Shown in pieces: positions 10,613-23,499 of a stretch of DNA of 64,000 bases. Numbering within the stretch: position 1 is the stretch's first letter; the number at the start of each line of letters is the position of its first letter. Source of the DNA: Paracentrotus lividus (lineage: Eukaryota; Echinodermata; Echinoidea; Camarodonta; Echinidae); NCBI GenBank assembly GCA_940671915.1, contig CALNVZ010003425.1, positions 35,820,191-35,884,190 of the forward strand, in the 5' to 3' direction. The notes beneath the pieces were generated by a model. The model was not told where the DNA came from and made no database searches. It was given only the letters and a program-made list of their open reading frames with translations. A program made the translations under genes and the position numbers.

Positions 10613-13379
10613 TTGTCAGGAAATTTCCTGGATTTACCACGTTTTTATGTATTTTCAGAATTTTTTGCCAATTTCAAGATCTTTAAAAGATACTGAGTGT
10701 CATCTCTGAAGAAATCATGTAAGACTTGTTTTATTTTCAGGAACGCGACGTAATATATAGACTTCGAAACTTCTTACAAATTTACCTGAACAAGAAGATC
10801 CACACAATTTTGAAAATAATAACGATAATAATAACACTAATATGACTTTGACCCAGAATTAACTGGGTCAAAGAAGGAGAAGAAAAGAAAAGAAAAAAAC
10901 GGAATGGGAAAAAGAGTTGTTGGGTATCGGTCTCCTGATAGATAAATGACCGAGGTACGATTTATATTAATTGAGAAGAGAATAACTGAAATTATAAAAT
11001 TACCAACGAATGGAGCAAACCAAGGAATATGTTGTACTAAGAAATTAACAGCGCCGGTAAATTTCAGGTTATTAAATGCCAAGGTCCCTTTTAATTAAAT
11101 TCATAATCTTGTATTACCAAAAAAAAAAGGAAAAAAAAACGATGTTAGATTGGGCAAAATACTCGTAAATAATAGGTTATTTTATTATATCATTGACTAA
11201 GTTTTATTATGTAAGATGCAACCTGTGCTAGCCCCCCCCCCTCCCCCGTATGCCTGTTTGTTCTCTTCGAATTGGCGACTGTTATAATTTCTTACTAAAT
11301 GTATGGACTGTCCTCCACTTTAAGTTTTACCGGAAAGTGAAGTCAATTAATTTAGTAGCGCAGATTCGATTAAAAACATATTCAATTTTTGAATAGAAAT
11401 AAGAGACAGATGCTTTCATGGCATTTTTACCGGAAAGTCAATTAATTAAGTAGCGCAGATTCGAATAAAAGCACATTCAATTTTAGTATAGAAATAAGAG
11501 ACATAGATGCTTTCATGACAATAGAAATGGGGTCGTTTAAAGAATCCTCAATAAATGCATTTGAGATGAGCATTTTGCCAAACAGACAAAAGAGTACCTC
11601 CGGTCTCATCTACCAGAATATATTCTATTGTTGTCGGTAATATTTCGAAGAAAAAAATGTTGTAGGTGCTCTTAAAGAATTCGTTTAAAGGTATATGGAA
11701 TGTTCTTCAAAATATTTAATTTACCTTTCTCACTAGATATATAAGGCGGAATAATTTTATCGGCAATCCTGCTAGTTTTCGTTTCTTATTATTTATTTAT
11801 TTATTTATTTTTAACTAAATCGTGTAAATTGTCTCTTCGAATTCGCAGCCGGCTCTTTCTCCATAGCGAAAATCAATTGATTATGATATAATATGGGCAG
11901 GCTAAATCACTAGTGTTGCCCTCCAGCGATTGACCGTAAAATGTGAAAAGGAGGGTCGGTTTTTTTTTTTTTATTATTATTTTTTTTTTTTGTTTTGTTT
12001 TTTGTTTTTTTGTTTGTTTTTTTTTCTTTAGTTGACCCAAAATATCCAAAATTCCTGTTTTGGTGAGAAAATGTCATATTTGGGCGAAGAATTTTTTAAA
12101 ATTTTATTCAGTAGGTGAAAGATGAACTTATATTAAGCGTTTTTGATGGCATTCCTCCCGTGTTTTCATTATTTAGAACCTTTGTTTTAAAGCGAGAGCG
12201 AACTGAGCAACGCTGTCATTTACTATGCGTTATAAATAGCTAGTTTTTAAATATACCTTTTGAGACAAGTATTAACAACATGGTGTATAAATTAACCAAA
12301 ATTTAATTTGTATTGGGAAACTAAAATGTATTGAGGGGGAAAGCATGTGTCCTTATAATTGGCAACATAATTATCATGGTGTGAATTCATTGAGTAGTGA
12401 AAAAGTGTGATTTCATTCAAATGGGCCTGAATTCTAAGACTAGATTATTCAGGATGTTGCATTATGGGTTAGGGATCAAGGCAGAATCGAGTAGTTGACG
12501 ACTTGAGGTGGCGCTACACAAGGCTACTAGTTGGTATACTGGCTTTCCACTCTTCTTTTTTTTTGGGGGGGGGGGGGGCTACTGATTGATTTTTCAGTGA
12601 TATTGAGGGTGTTTATTTTAACTACCAACATTCGCCATAATTTGCAATTGCATGCACGATAATTATGTTTAACCTGCAAGTATGATAATCAAGCCATCTA
12701 AACGAATCTCATTAATTTGTCATCCGTAATTGATAATATAAAAACAGCCAAACTGACAAGTGTCATTTCTTATATTGTCTGGAGCATTTAAGCTACTGTC
12801 TTTAGCGGTGAGAATCGCCTAAAGGTCCGACTCTGTGCACCGGATTTGGCCCTCACCGGATTACCTCCTCGTGTACTGTCAGTGACAATCCAATCAAACA
12901 ATTATTATTTTAGCTCTTTTCAACAATTCGTTTTAAATGACAGTTAATTTATTTTGCTTATAAGGTTGTTTTGTTTCTGAGGGGTGTCTGTAATTAAGTC
13001 TGATGACACAATTCTCATATAACATGAGTTAGTTGGTTATATTTCATTTTTATATTTTGGGGATATTTTTCATTCAATTGTTTTTTTGCTAAATGTAATT
13101 AGAGAGTCACCCATATCTCAAGTTTTTCACAATTCTTCGTGTCTATCGTTCTTGTAATGAAATTCATCTAGATTGTGCTTTAGTATCGTTTTAACAAGAT
13201 AATGATATGATATTATTCCAACCAATGTTATTTGAAAGCTTGATTTAAGCATGATGGGTTGATCATGCTTAAACATTTTACCTTATCTCATTAATTCAGA
13301 AATTTTGTGTAGGAGGGGGAAATAACGCTCAGTTCATTGGTCTATTAAAATAGCCGTTATTACATTGTATTATTTTCAT
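10613..13379. other. intergenic region upstream of the GPCR
   Basis: No convincing gene. It holds homopolymer runs (11230s, 11960s, 12555s) and a TTTA array near 11790. The GPCR promoter and any 5' non-coding exon must lie here, but I could not place them. Confidence 0.5.
11329..11520. repeat. 100-bp direct duplication
   Basis: ACCGGAAAGT, then AGTAGCGCAGATTCGA, then GAAATAAGAGACA, then GATGCTTTCATG occur twice in order with a period of 100 bp, at 11329 and 11429. Confidence 0.75.
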
Positions 13380-13680
13380 CCGCATTCGTCCATGATACTC
13401 CAGCGTTCGCAAGCGGCTACCGCGCCGCCAGCTTAGCTTTGAGCCTGTGTTGTTATTACAGGTACGGGAGCGCCGTGATTGGACGGCGGCGGAATAGCTT
13501 TAATCATCGCTCAGCCAATCAGGGCAACGGTTGGCGACCGCGGCGCCCATCCTTTGACCCTTTCATTGGTATTGCACGGGAGCTATCTGATTGGGCCGCG
13601 GCAGTATAACTTTAATCATTGCTTAGCCATTCAGGATAAAGTCTTATCCTATATATAAACTACTTGTCCTCTCGCCATCA
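13380..13680 (+). promoter_or_regulatory. double paired-CCAAT module with TATA-like sequence, no gene after it
   Basis: Two modules lie 112 bp apart. The first has ATTGG 13478, TTTAATCAT 13499 and CCAAT 13515. The second has ATTGG 13590, TTTAATCAT 13611 and a CCATT variant near 13627. A TATATATAAA follows near 13651. The local GC content is far above the surroundings. No coding exon is visible within the next 3 kb, so this is either a promoter for a non-coding or lost gene, or an enhancer. Confidence 0.6.
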
Positions 13681-14032
13681 TCGCTTTTACCTTTGAAAAA
13701 AAAAAAAACAAACAAACAAAAACAAAACAAAATAATGAGATAAATATGCAATTTTGACAATTAATTCCCACATGCCAATAATGGAATGCGATTATTATTC
13801 TATTTAATTGTAAATACAATTTCATACAGCTTAAATGGTAAATTCCTTCAAAAAGAGGTCGAAGTCCTAAATTATTTCAACATTGAATTTTATTATGATA
13901 ATTTGCCCTTGTTCATTGTCCTAATGTATGTTATCATACGTTGGTGCTGTGTCAGGTATGCGAAACCGGAACCTTGACTCTGCTAGCACATTCTGGAGAT
14001 CACAATATCTGAACATAGAGAGTTAAAATATA

Positions 14033-15026
14033 CAGTGGTGGCCAAAATTATTAGAACACCTATCTATTTACATGATTTCAGTAATTTTCACTCAGCTATC
14101 CATTTAAATACCTTTAAAATGGTTGGAATGTCTCCGAATATCATCATTATGCTTTAAAAACTAAATAACAAAGCCATGCGTTGGAAACTCGCCCCCAAGT
14201 CGCCCTTTTTTATGTTACACCACCAATTGAAAAAGCTAAAAATCTTACCCCTTTCAGGATCAAAGTGTCATAACGTAACACACTTTAAGCCTCTCCCTGC
14301 AAAAGTATAAATATTCTGAAAGGAAATTTCCTGAGGATGTCAAAAATGGCATTCATAACAACACAAGGTGAAGTAGTCACACCTTAAGTGGGGATTTTTA
14401 AATTATTTTTGAAGGGCCCCAAATTTTTAATTCAGTGCCCCTATTTAAGTCCCCCGTTCCAATGACCCTTAATATTTCAACATATTTTAATTGCTCATGA
14501 AATTTCCTTTTAAAAAATATACATTTACAAGGAGTGTCTTCATTAAATGAAAAAATAGTCTTAACTTTCTATGGGCATGGTTATTTTGGTCATCTGACCA
14601 CCAAGGGTGGGGGCGAATCCACCCTCCCTATTTGACCAAACTTTCTGAAACTTAGCATGTATTTGAGGTATATTAGGATAAATAAGCCTGCTAAGTTTCA
14701 TACTTTTACCGCAAATACTTTTTGAGCAATCGGCATATGTAATTGACATTATACTTTTTTGCATTTGGACAACATGTTTAACACACAAGTCTATGGGGAA
14801 ACCAAAAGCGCATAGCGCAACTATTTTTAATGCTGCGCATTACCAGATGGTCGAAACTATATAAATTTGGTATCACCATATACGTAAGACCCTATGCTAT
14901 AAAGTCCTGAAAGCTCATGACACACAAAATATATCTTTAATTTGATTTCGGCAAATGAACTAGGGCACTGATAATCCCATAGACTTTGTGTAGGTCTAGG
15001 TGTTCTAATAATTTTGGCCACCACTG
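14033..15026. mobile_element. non-autonomous Tc1/mariner-type element
   Basis: CAGTGGTGGCCAAAATTATT at the left is mirrored at the right end (ATAATTTTGGCCACCACTG). Both ends abut TA, the Tc1/mariner target duplication. Within the 994 bp I see no transposase; the minus open frame at 14561-14788 matches nothing. Confidence 0.85.
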
Positions 15027-15121
15027 TATATAATAATAATTTGTTTGACTCTAATGAAAATGTTTTTTATTACCATTTAAAATATGCTATTGGCCAAATA
15101 TGGATCATGATTGTAAAGTGT

Positions 15122-15416
15122 AAGGGTGGTATCTCCCTTCGCGGAGACGTCTCCGCGACAGAATAGAAAATTTTGTCTTCGATAATATTTCTTTGTAAAT
15201 CCACTCTATTATACGTAATAAATTGTCAGTAAGGGTGGTATATCACTTCGTGGAGACGTCTCCGCGACGGATAAAAAGTATTAGAGATGTCTCCGATATT
15301 GCGGAGACGTCTCGGAGACGTATTTGGGACTACTTCAGACTTGTTTTCCTTCATAAATATCGGAGACGTCTCTAATACATTTTATCCGTCGCGGAGACAA
15401 AATTTTCTACGTATAA
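15122..15416. mobile_element. GAGACGTCTC palindrome-rich element
   Basis: GGGTGGTAT then CGCGGAGACGTCTCCGCG palindromes occur twice, and further GGAGACGTCTC words are arranged in inverted orientation (GTATTAGAGA / TCTCTAATAC arms). A shorter relative lies at 20172-20275. Non-coding. Confidence 0.65.
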
Positions 15417-15419
15417 GGC

Positions 15420-17239
15420 CGTATGTCATGAATTGGGTGCAAAATGCGTTACATGTCCAAACATTTGTAGAAATGTACATTGTCACAAACAAACATCTCT
15501 AGTTTCTAAATGGTAAGTCAAACATGTATGAAAGTATACATTATTGAAAGCTGAGATGGTAAGGAAGATGATTACTATATTCTTTTGCCTCTACAGGGTG
15601 TGTCATTAAAGCTATACAAGGTGTTACAAGAAAAATGGTTTTAAAAGTTTCACAATTTCAAGAGCAATTAATTTCTTATTGTTTGCATTAATTGAAATAA
15701 ATCAACTTAGACTGTGTTAATAAGACCCTATATGCTTCCAAAAAATATAAACTTGTAATACAAAATTATTTTTTCAAACTGCGATACAGAGCAAATAAAA
15801 AAAGATGAAAAAAATGGTTAAAACTGGCAGAAATCATATCTTTTACCTTTGAATTACAACTTCGACAAAGGATATTACAAAAGATATGTTTCCACTCATT
15901 CGTGTATCTACGTACATGAAAAGAAAATGAGTGAAAAAGCACAATTATTGCTATAAAATGGCATGTTGCAGTTTTTGATGCCTGCAATGCATTGTCTATG
16001 AGCTGTGCGTGCATGAAGTTTGTTTTAATTGATTAATTAAATGATTAAATGACTTTTGAAAAATCTACTTCACTTTTATTTAAAACCAGATAAATTCCAA
16101 AGAGATTGATATATCACTCAAACTGTAAGACCGTTTGGATACAAATGTATAATGCAATAAAGAGTAAGAAAGTAACGAAAATGGGAATTCCCTATGCTTT
16201 AACACATGCCTCCACCGTAGGATCCTCCACCGTAGGATCCTCCCCTCCCTACCTTACCCCACTCAAATTATCTTTGTATTAAAACTATGAGCAGGGAAAA
16301 TCTGAAACTTCACAGACATGTAGCCTGATAAATTACCAACAATTTGAGACATTATATAGCTCATGACTGTACTTTGTTTTCATGCTATGCAAAAAATGTG
16401 AAAAATTTTCCTCCAAAATGTAACGCCTCCACCCTTTTACTATACCCCAATATGTGACACATGACCATAATAGAGTGGATTTACAAAGAAATACTATCTT
16501 TCCAATGAAATACCCAGCACAAAACTTTGAGAAAGGAATCGAATTATCAAACTGCGATTTCTATTTTTCTATTAATCCGTTAAGTGCCGTTACTGTGATT
16601 ATCAACATATCAGTCTTATTTGTTATCAGGGAACATGAAATTGCAGTGTATGAAGTGTAGAGCATCAAAAAAGTATTGTTCATGACTCGTAAATAGAAGT
16701 TTTCCACACGGCTCCTGTAGTTTAAATATAGGACGATAATTAATATGTCTTTTTTTAATACAAATGAAATTTTTTAAAAATATTTTGACAATCATAATAC
16801 ATATATAATGGACAGTGTGTGATTATGGTCATTCTGCCATTCGCGTTGTGACTATTGGATTTGTCCGAACCCCCCCCCCCCTTTATTTCCCATACACGTC
16901 CTCCCTTGATATGCGTGGTTTCCTTCCCCCTTTTTTTGTTTCCTTCTTCATAGATCCTCATCTATTTTCTGTCTATAAATGTTCTTCGCATTCATTTGCA
17001 TTAAAGTGTTATTGGTTAAAAGTTTTGGTTTACATGCATGTTTACATATCTGCTTTCTATATTTCAATTTCCTCTCATAGACTTGCTTAATCTGAAATAA
17101 TATTCGTATTTTTGAATTATCTCAAATGGAAAAAATTAAAAATTAAAAAAAAATCACATCCACTTTGATCCAACTTTTTTTTTTTTTTAGAATTCAATAT
17201 TATTGCCACTTATTATTCGGATTTTATATGTTAATGTAT
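15420..17239. other. intergenic, no gene seen
   Basis: AT-rich. A 24-bp word (TTTCTTTGTAAATCCACTCT and four more bases) at 15188-15211 recurs inverted at 16468-16491, suggesting the ends of an old element. GCCTCCACCGTAGGATC is locally duplicated near 16210. The open frames here have no recognisable domains. Confidence 0.45.
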
Positions 17240-17400
17240 CTTCTTTTTTTTTTAAATATAAAATCTTACTTGTAATGATTTTAAAAGAATGAAATATGAA
17301 ACCTTATGTATTTTTTACTGTAAACATGTTAACTTCAGCCTATGGGCTGTCAATCATGTACTGATTTTTATTAGCAATAAACCATTAATTGAATTGATTT
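17240..17400 (-). repeat. dispersed repeat, copy 1 (opposite copy at 28565)
   Basis: Read on the minus strand it shares CAATTCAATTAATGGTTTATTGC, broken up as GGTTTATTGC, GATTGACAGC and TTAACATGTTTACAGTAAAAA, with 28565-28790 on the plus strand. The shape looks like a retroposon tail. The two copies bracket most of the tandem gene cluster. Confidence 0.6.
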
Positions 17401-17659
17401 AAGTAAATCCTGTATATTGGGTTACGTTGAAGAAGCGATGTCAGTCACATTTCAAACATTCTCATTTGACAATATCAAGTATAGCCAAATCATGAATCAT
17501 TTTGGATGATGCTTATAATCGCTTGTTATCTTCAACATTAAATGTATGAAAACCAGGATCCGTTTTAACCATAACAAAGACTGTACAATAGGCGCAAAGG
17601 CAACCGAACTTTACGGGCTAGAGCTATCCGCCATTGTTTGTTTAGAAATCCCCGGTCAG

Positions 17660-17940
17660 ACCCTGCGCGGCGCGAGTCTTTAATCATAACATTGAATGGG
17701 ACTGGCCCGTGATTGGTTCAAAAGTTTCTATAGGCACTCGCCCAATTAGTGTTGAAAGTTAATGCAAAGTGATCATCTAAACATCTATAATCATGAGCTT
17801 GAAGCAACCAGATTTCATATCATTATCAAGATTCGTTCGAGTAAACATCGTTTGTTCTTATCCAATACTTCCTCGTCATCAACCGTTATTCACAAGTTTT
17901 TACATTAACTTTAATTAGTTAACGGCTAATTATCTTCGTC
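17660..17940 (+). promoter_or_regulatory. family promoter, gene 1
   Basis: TTTAATCAT at 17679 and GTGATTGGT with ATTGG at 17712 (33 nt apart) are followed by a block containing TCATATCATTATCA and GTTCGAGTAAACATCG about 110 bp on. That block probably marks the start of transcription. All three family genes share these blocks at the same spacing. There is no TATA box. Confidence 0.65.
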
Positions 17941-19267
17941 ATGCCTTCGGCTGTTGTTACGGTCCACTGGCTTCAACCACCCCGCTACCGCGGCATGGAA
18001 GAGACGGTGTCTCGTAGTCGTGTTCGTCAGAGAGGTCATCTCAATGTCGGTGATGAGGTCCGAGTTCGCTACAAGCGAAGCTACTACAAGGCTCAGATCA
18101 TTGATAATGGTAAGTAAAAAAAAAAAAACAACAACAACAAAACAATACTTGAAAATACAACTTTAAGACAAATATCCTAACCTAAGACAATTTTCAGTCT
18201 AAAAATAAGCGACATCTTGAATAAACCTGTCGATATTTAAATTAAATAATCACACACAACTGAAATATACCTTGAGTAATAATATTTTCATGGTCAGTTC
18301 CGATTAGCTCTTTTGGAAATATGGCATCAACTTTGTGAAATGTGTGCTAATTGCGTCTCTCTTTCTTTTTCATTTCTCATCAGGTACCTCCACAACCGAA
18401 GACGAACTTCCAGCCCAGTCCGATGACGAGGTGCTTCCAGTCCCAGCCACCCCTCTTCATGTGCAGACTCAACATCAGGCGTCATCACCAGACAACCCTC
18501 CTCGAGCCATCGACAGACCAACACCAGCTCACTTCGCCCAGCTTGCTTCGACTCCCCTCGCACACGCACCCGTGCCACGCTACGCCGACGAGTCTAGAGC
18601 AGCCTTAGAGGTGGTTCTTGAACCCGTGCCCGACTTCCAGTTTCTTCGCACCTCGCTCAGCTACGATGACGTCGCCCATGATGTTGTCTTGTTTCCCACG
18701 CAGTCGACCTGGGAACTGACCACGCCCAGCCTTGCCTATTCCATCACAGACTCTATACCTGCGGCAGTTTTCGACGAAAGCCTTGATGATGATGTCTTTG
18801 ATAGCGACTACGACTCTGAGGATCCCGACTGGGTGCCAAGCTTCGACTCCAATCGAGAATCAGACGATGTCCTTCGAGAACGAGCTCAGCGGATGATCGA
18901 CCGCAGCATTAGATCACGTCCGACCACTCTACCGACCCCAGTGTCTTCTCACGAATGCGACTACGAGGAGTTGCTAGATGAAGTTGTCAGGACCGCGGAC
19001 ATCTCAGCCGACTTCTACGGAGTCTCGACACTGAACGGCGCCCAGCATCTACGCGTCGCCCTTCCCGAGTTCATCCAGAAGATCGAAAATGAAATGTTGC
19101 CGATGGTGAACAGGGTAGCAGAGGCCTTGCTTGGTTTTGATAGACCATGCGTGAGATGTCTAGTCAAGGTGTATAGAGCCAGTGGAAGATTGGAGTCTTT
19201 GAGGGACAATCTAACTGTCTTCTTGAGTGTTGCTGAGACGAGAATCAACACTGCTCATGAGGAATGA
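17941..19267 (+). CDS. tandem acidic family protein 1 (Tudor-like exon + acidic/Cys domain)
   Basis: Exon 1 is 17941-18109 (56 codons plus one base) with donor GTAAGT; exon 2 is 18384-19267 after the acceptor TTTCTCATCAG. The joined frame gives 350 residues. Exon 1 carries a Tudor/SH3-like strand pattern (VGDEVRVRYKRSYYKAQIID, residues about 36-55). Exon 2 is long, Pro/Ser-rich, then acidic (DSDYDSEDPDW). Its C-terminal helical domain has a Cys in HECDYEELLDEVVRTAD, a CVRC pair and the terminal RINTAHEE. The tail RLESLRDNLTVFL is shared almost exactly with protein 3. The domain mix suggests a nuclear or chromatin-associated regulator, but that is only inference. I recognise no family. The largest member of the cluster. 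Confidence 0.78.
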
Positions 19268-19489
19268 ACTCTCTTCGCTAATGACCAGATTGTACAATCA
19301 ATTATATTTATTATTGCTGTATTGATGTATTATGTGTACATAAGATATTATCGAATGCCATTGATACTCTTGATGTGAATTAAACTTGTTTTAAAAGATA
19401 AGAAACTCTTGCTTTGCTTTGCTTTTTTTTCCGAGTAAATTTTGCTTTGTGTCTTATGTGTGTTTCGTTATTGAAGATATGTCATGCTA

Positions 19490-19713
19490 TAGTCACACAG
19501 ACACTTACGTAGAGTTACGTCCAGTTGCGTCCAAAAATTATTTTCTTTTCTGCGGATCCCCACGGATGCCTACCCGTCATAGTCAGCAGTGGACATATTG
19601 ATAATTTCGTTCATCCAGTAAAACAAAGAAATACATATGAAATAATAGAATAGAACAGAAAATAATTTTTGGACGCAACCGGACGTAACTCAACGTAAGT
19701 GTCTGTGTGACTG
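19490..19713. mobile_element. MITE with AGTCACACAGACACTTACG termini, TA-flanked
   Basis: AGTCACACAGACACTTACGT and GTCCAAAAATTATTTTC are mirrored at the other end. Both ends abut TA, as in Tc1/mariner MITEs. It lies just past the gene 1 3'UTR. Confidence 0.75.
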
Positions 19714-20171
19714 TAGCATTAGAGAGCTGTAACAGTATGAAATGAAAAGAGGGAGAAAGTATTGGTCAGAATTAACTTATTCCTACTCGGAGAGCTGAAT
19801 GAGTTACTTCTGATTCATATTGACTTTTGAATGTGAGTGTCTTTCATTATCATGATTATGATGTATATTTTGTTCAAAAATTCTTATCTAGAGGGCCGGG
19901 GGCAAAACTATGATGATGATGCAAGACGTGATGCAAGATCGTGTGATTTAAAGAAAAGAAAAAGATACATAATGGGTTGAAAGCCTTATGAAAGATTTAT
20001 AATGAATATTTTGATGAAATCAAATAATCTTTATTTTTCTACCTTCTCAACAACTGGCATCTTTTTGTATTTTCTTCTAATTCTCTCTTTATGATCCCGC
20101 CCTTTATCAGATCTCACATTCAATCTTCTCCTTTCAAAATTTTCAATACATGCAGTTATGTATTGAAAATT

Positions 20172-20275
20172 TTATTATACGATATTGGGGACGTCTCTAA
20201 TACTTTTTATCCGTCGCGGAGACGAATTTCTATTCTGTCGCGGGACGTCTCGGCGAAGTGAGATACCTCTCTTTC
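20172..20275. mobile_element. GAGACGTCTC element, truncated copy
   Basis: GGGGACGTCTCTAATAC, TTTATCCGTCGCGGAGAC and CGGGACGTCTC match the element at 15122-15416. Only one side is kept. Confidence 0.6.
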
Positions 20276-20459
20276 ACATTTTCTCTCTTTCTTCGCCCCC
20301 CCCCCTCTTATTTTGGTTATGTTCTTATTCTTGCATTCTTTCAAGCATGATGAGTCAAGTGATTTTACATGTACATGATGTACGTTGTGTTCTGTATTGA
20401 TAAGTGGAAAGGAAATAATCGAAATAATTCAATTAATATTTAGAAAGTCTAAAATTATT

Positions 20460-20580
20460 GTACATTGTACACGGTTCGTGTTTTCGGACGCTCTGCGGTT
20501 ATCCCTCCCGCTATAATAACGGGCCAAATTGGATCAGATTATTGTCCCGTGCCCTCCCCGTTATCCTTAGCCTACGCAGT
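20460..20580 (+). promoter_or_regulatory. spacer module A, copy 1
   Basis: GGTTCGTGTTTTCGGAC, an AACGGGCC word, then ATCAGATTATTGTCCCGTGCC and CCCGTTATCC. The same order recurs at 26650-26775 in the next unit. GC-rich against an AT-rich background; conserved between repeat units, so likely functional or recently duplicated. AACGG is a Myb-type core. Confidence 0.5.
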
Positions 20581-21099
20581 AGAATATACGATGATACCAA
20601 AGAGCTTAATACCGAATTAAATTTTCGGTAACATATCGGTATTCCAAAGGTTCCTTTCTTCAAAAATGAAAAAAGGGTTTGTTAAGTCGAAAGTAAACGT
20701 TATTTTGTTTTCTGATTATCAAACATTCAGGAGATGAAATTTGCTTGTTCGGACAAACTATCCATCGGAAAACTAGCAGCCTCTCATTTTTATCCCTGTT
20801 ACATTACATTTCCCCGACATGAGACCAATTATTTCTATTAAATAGAAAGTAATGCAAAAGAGAGACAAATTGATAGAATTTTGTTTAAACTGTCTTTTCA
20901 CATATAAGGGATATATATCATACATGATCATCGCTGAACGTCATCTCAATTTGGCGTAAATAACGGTGATTTATTTTCTTTTTTTTTCTTCCGTTCGTTC
21001 TGACTTTGGACGGCTTATATCCAGTGCTCGTCCAGTGGTTGCATTAGTGACACGATATTTGCTTCGAGCTTTAGGATTGGGTTTGCAATAGGGTTATTT

Positions 21100-21700
21100 T
21101 ATGTTAGGTTTATACTAGGGTATAGTGTTGATTGCTGAAGTTAGCCGTTCGATTAATGTATGGAATTTTGAGCGGAGCAATTGTCACCATAGTAATAATA
21201 ATAATAACACATTTGTATAGCGCCATCTGTCTATTTAAACTATTCCGAGGCGCATTGTAAAACAAGATGAAAGTGTTGAACAACATACAACATATCCATG
21301 TAGTTACAAACACATTCTCTAATAAAAACAGAAAAGAGGGACAGCCTGTGAGGCGCACACTCCAAATCTGCCATGTCAAAGTCAAAGACTAAAGGATTGT
21401 CAATGCCAAACACACAAGACAGTAAAAAACAATATATATTTTGATAATTATATAAACAGCTACAATTTACAATATATTATACAACATTAATATTCAAGTT
21501 AGTATGCCTTCACAAAAAGAAATGTTTTGAGATTAGATTTGAACGTTTCTAATGTCTCAACAACAAAAAAATAAATAAATAAAATAAATGAAATGAATCA
21601 TATAATCTATATGACAATTCATTATCTCATTAGGGAACCCATCCTGATACCTGGCTCACAGAACTGGGTGATTTTTCATTCCACCTCGGATTTTGGACTT
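21100..21700. other. spacer with retroposon-like tail
   Basis: ATAATAATAATAACAC followed by TTTGTATAGCGCC is the tail type seen also near 45570 and 63230. A stretch at 21110-21185 (GAAGTTAGCCGTTCG, GGAGCAATT) recurs at 29745-29840, another trace of the unit duplication. No gene. Confidence 0.45.
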
Positions 21701-21900
21701 ATCTACTATTGACCTCAGTCCATTGTCTGCTCACCCAGCGATCTCGAGAAAGCGCTACCCTTTGACCCCATTGTTACATCAGGAGCTGGGGCGGAGCTTT
21801 GTGATTGGTCCGCGGCTTATTAAATTTAATCATTGCCTGGCCAATGAGAGAAAGCTTTCATCTACCCGCTAACTAACTACCATCATTAACGATCTACTAT
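21700..21900 (+). promoter_or_regulatory. spacer module B, copy 1 (paired CCAAT)
   Basis: CCAGCGATCTCGAGAAAGCG and CTACCCTTTGACCCCATTG lead into ATTGG 21804, TTTAATCAT 21825 and CCAAT 21841, then CTTTCATCTACCCGCT. The spacings match the module upstream of the 2737 start codon. No coding exon follows; the sequence after 21900 has only short frames. Confidence 0.6.
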
Positions 21901-22589
21901 AGACAAAATGGAAATTTTCTTTGTAGAAAATATTGAAAACAGTTATTTATGATGATGAAAATGACGGATATCAATATAATAAAACAAACTAAATAATCTA
22001 TAGGTAAAATAAAGACGAAAGACAGACCTTACACTAATATGAGTCGATTTTGTTTTGGAGTAATTATAATAATGAATTTATGGACAATAATATATTTATA
22101 ACATTAAGATTTAAAATCTAAGTATTAAGCCTACATAGAACTTGTAGATTCGATTACCATTTAGCATTGTTTATGGGGGAACTTAAATGTACTGTTTTAC
22201 CTATTGCAACGTCTCTCCTATCCATTTTCGGCTTTTACGGGATTATCTACTTTTCTTACTTTCCCCGCTTCCGTTTTGGAAACTGTTCTATTAAACAACT
22301 GCGTTGAATTTAAAACAATCTGTCACTCTTGTAAAAGTGCAATCCCTCACTCTTGAAAAAGTTCAATTGGAGTGATCGCTCAAAATTCATTCGAATTATA
22401 CGCTAAATTCACTCTGTCAAAAGTGAATTTTTCATTCGTTTTCTTTAGAGAGTACAGTCGTAGTCAAAGATTCGCATTAATGTTACATTATGAATATGAT
22501 AATACGTCAAGAAATATATTTTATTTATTAATGTGATTTTAACAACTGAAGAGGCATGACACGGGCCTAATTTATAATTTAAAAGGAAA

Positions 22590-22740
22590 CGGCAACTGCA
22601 TGCCATTTATAATTAATATGTCTAGTACCATTGGCCCGGGTCGATCGCTCGCCGACTAACGGGCCCAATGGGATGGGATTAGAGGCCCGTGCCCTACCCA
22701 TTCAGTAATCCTCACTGTGGTAATTCGGTAGGATTTCTGG
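22590..22740 (+). promoter_or_regulatory. spacer module C, copy 1
   Basis: TCTAGTACCATTGGCCCGG, CTAACGGGCCCAATGGGATG, GGATTAGAGGCCCGTGCCCT and CAGTAATCC. GGATTA/TAATCC is the core of Otx/Goosecoid-type homeodomain sites. Matched by 28415-28550, and distantly by module A. Confidence 0.5.
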
Positions 22741-22844
22741 GTATTGTTTTTATGAATAAATACATTAGGCCTGTTTGCTATTTTAATTGACGTAAAAGGA
22801 ACGTTTGAGCATCGGGGCCGTTTCCTCAGCAACAAATAAAAGAG

Positions 22845-22862
22845 AGAGAGAGAGAGAGAGAG
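22845..22862. repeat. GA microsatellite
   Basis: A short run of GA dinucleotides, which also produces the low-complexity minus-strand ORF there. Confidence 0.8.
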
Positions 22863-23499
22863 AAAAAAAACTTCCGTGTAAAGTATCCTCAAGGAATCTA
22901 TGATGGATGCTTGGACGAGATATTTATTTAATCGTATTGAAGAGTCCTTTATCCCTGTTCATTTGATTCAAAACAAAGTATAGTGTACCACACTTCTACA
23001 TGATATACAACCCTCTCTTCAAACTTCTCATAATATATTCATCTATAAGTAAACAGTATTACCATAATTATTTATAACACCAAATCTCAAACTTGCATTT
23101 TTAGTGAACCACCATCTTTATATGGACATTATGCCATGACTTGGCCAAATTACAAAATCAACTGAGAATACATGAATAATAAACCAATATTTTATCTTTA
23201 ATATTATTCCAATTAGTATTGATTATCGTTTTCCATCCGTAGCATATCTCATTGATACATACTCGTATAGTAATTAGATAACTCATAAATCAACATTATT
23301 ACTTTGAAAAATATTTGTCCAACAACTCTGATTGGCAATCTACGGGTTTGAACCGAACCAGGATGCAACTGACAAAGGCGAGAGGTGAGCCAAACAAAGG
23401 CATAAAGTTAACCGAACATTTATAGGGTTGTGCCATAGAGATTTATATCTCTATATGGCTTTTACCGAAAGGCGCATCTGTCTGTTTCTAATCTTCAGT

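Noticed and set aside
18327-19251. Minus-strand and second-frame ORFs over family gene 1
   Set aside because: Shadows of the 18384-19267 exon; they lack splice-consistent structure and family conservation.
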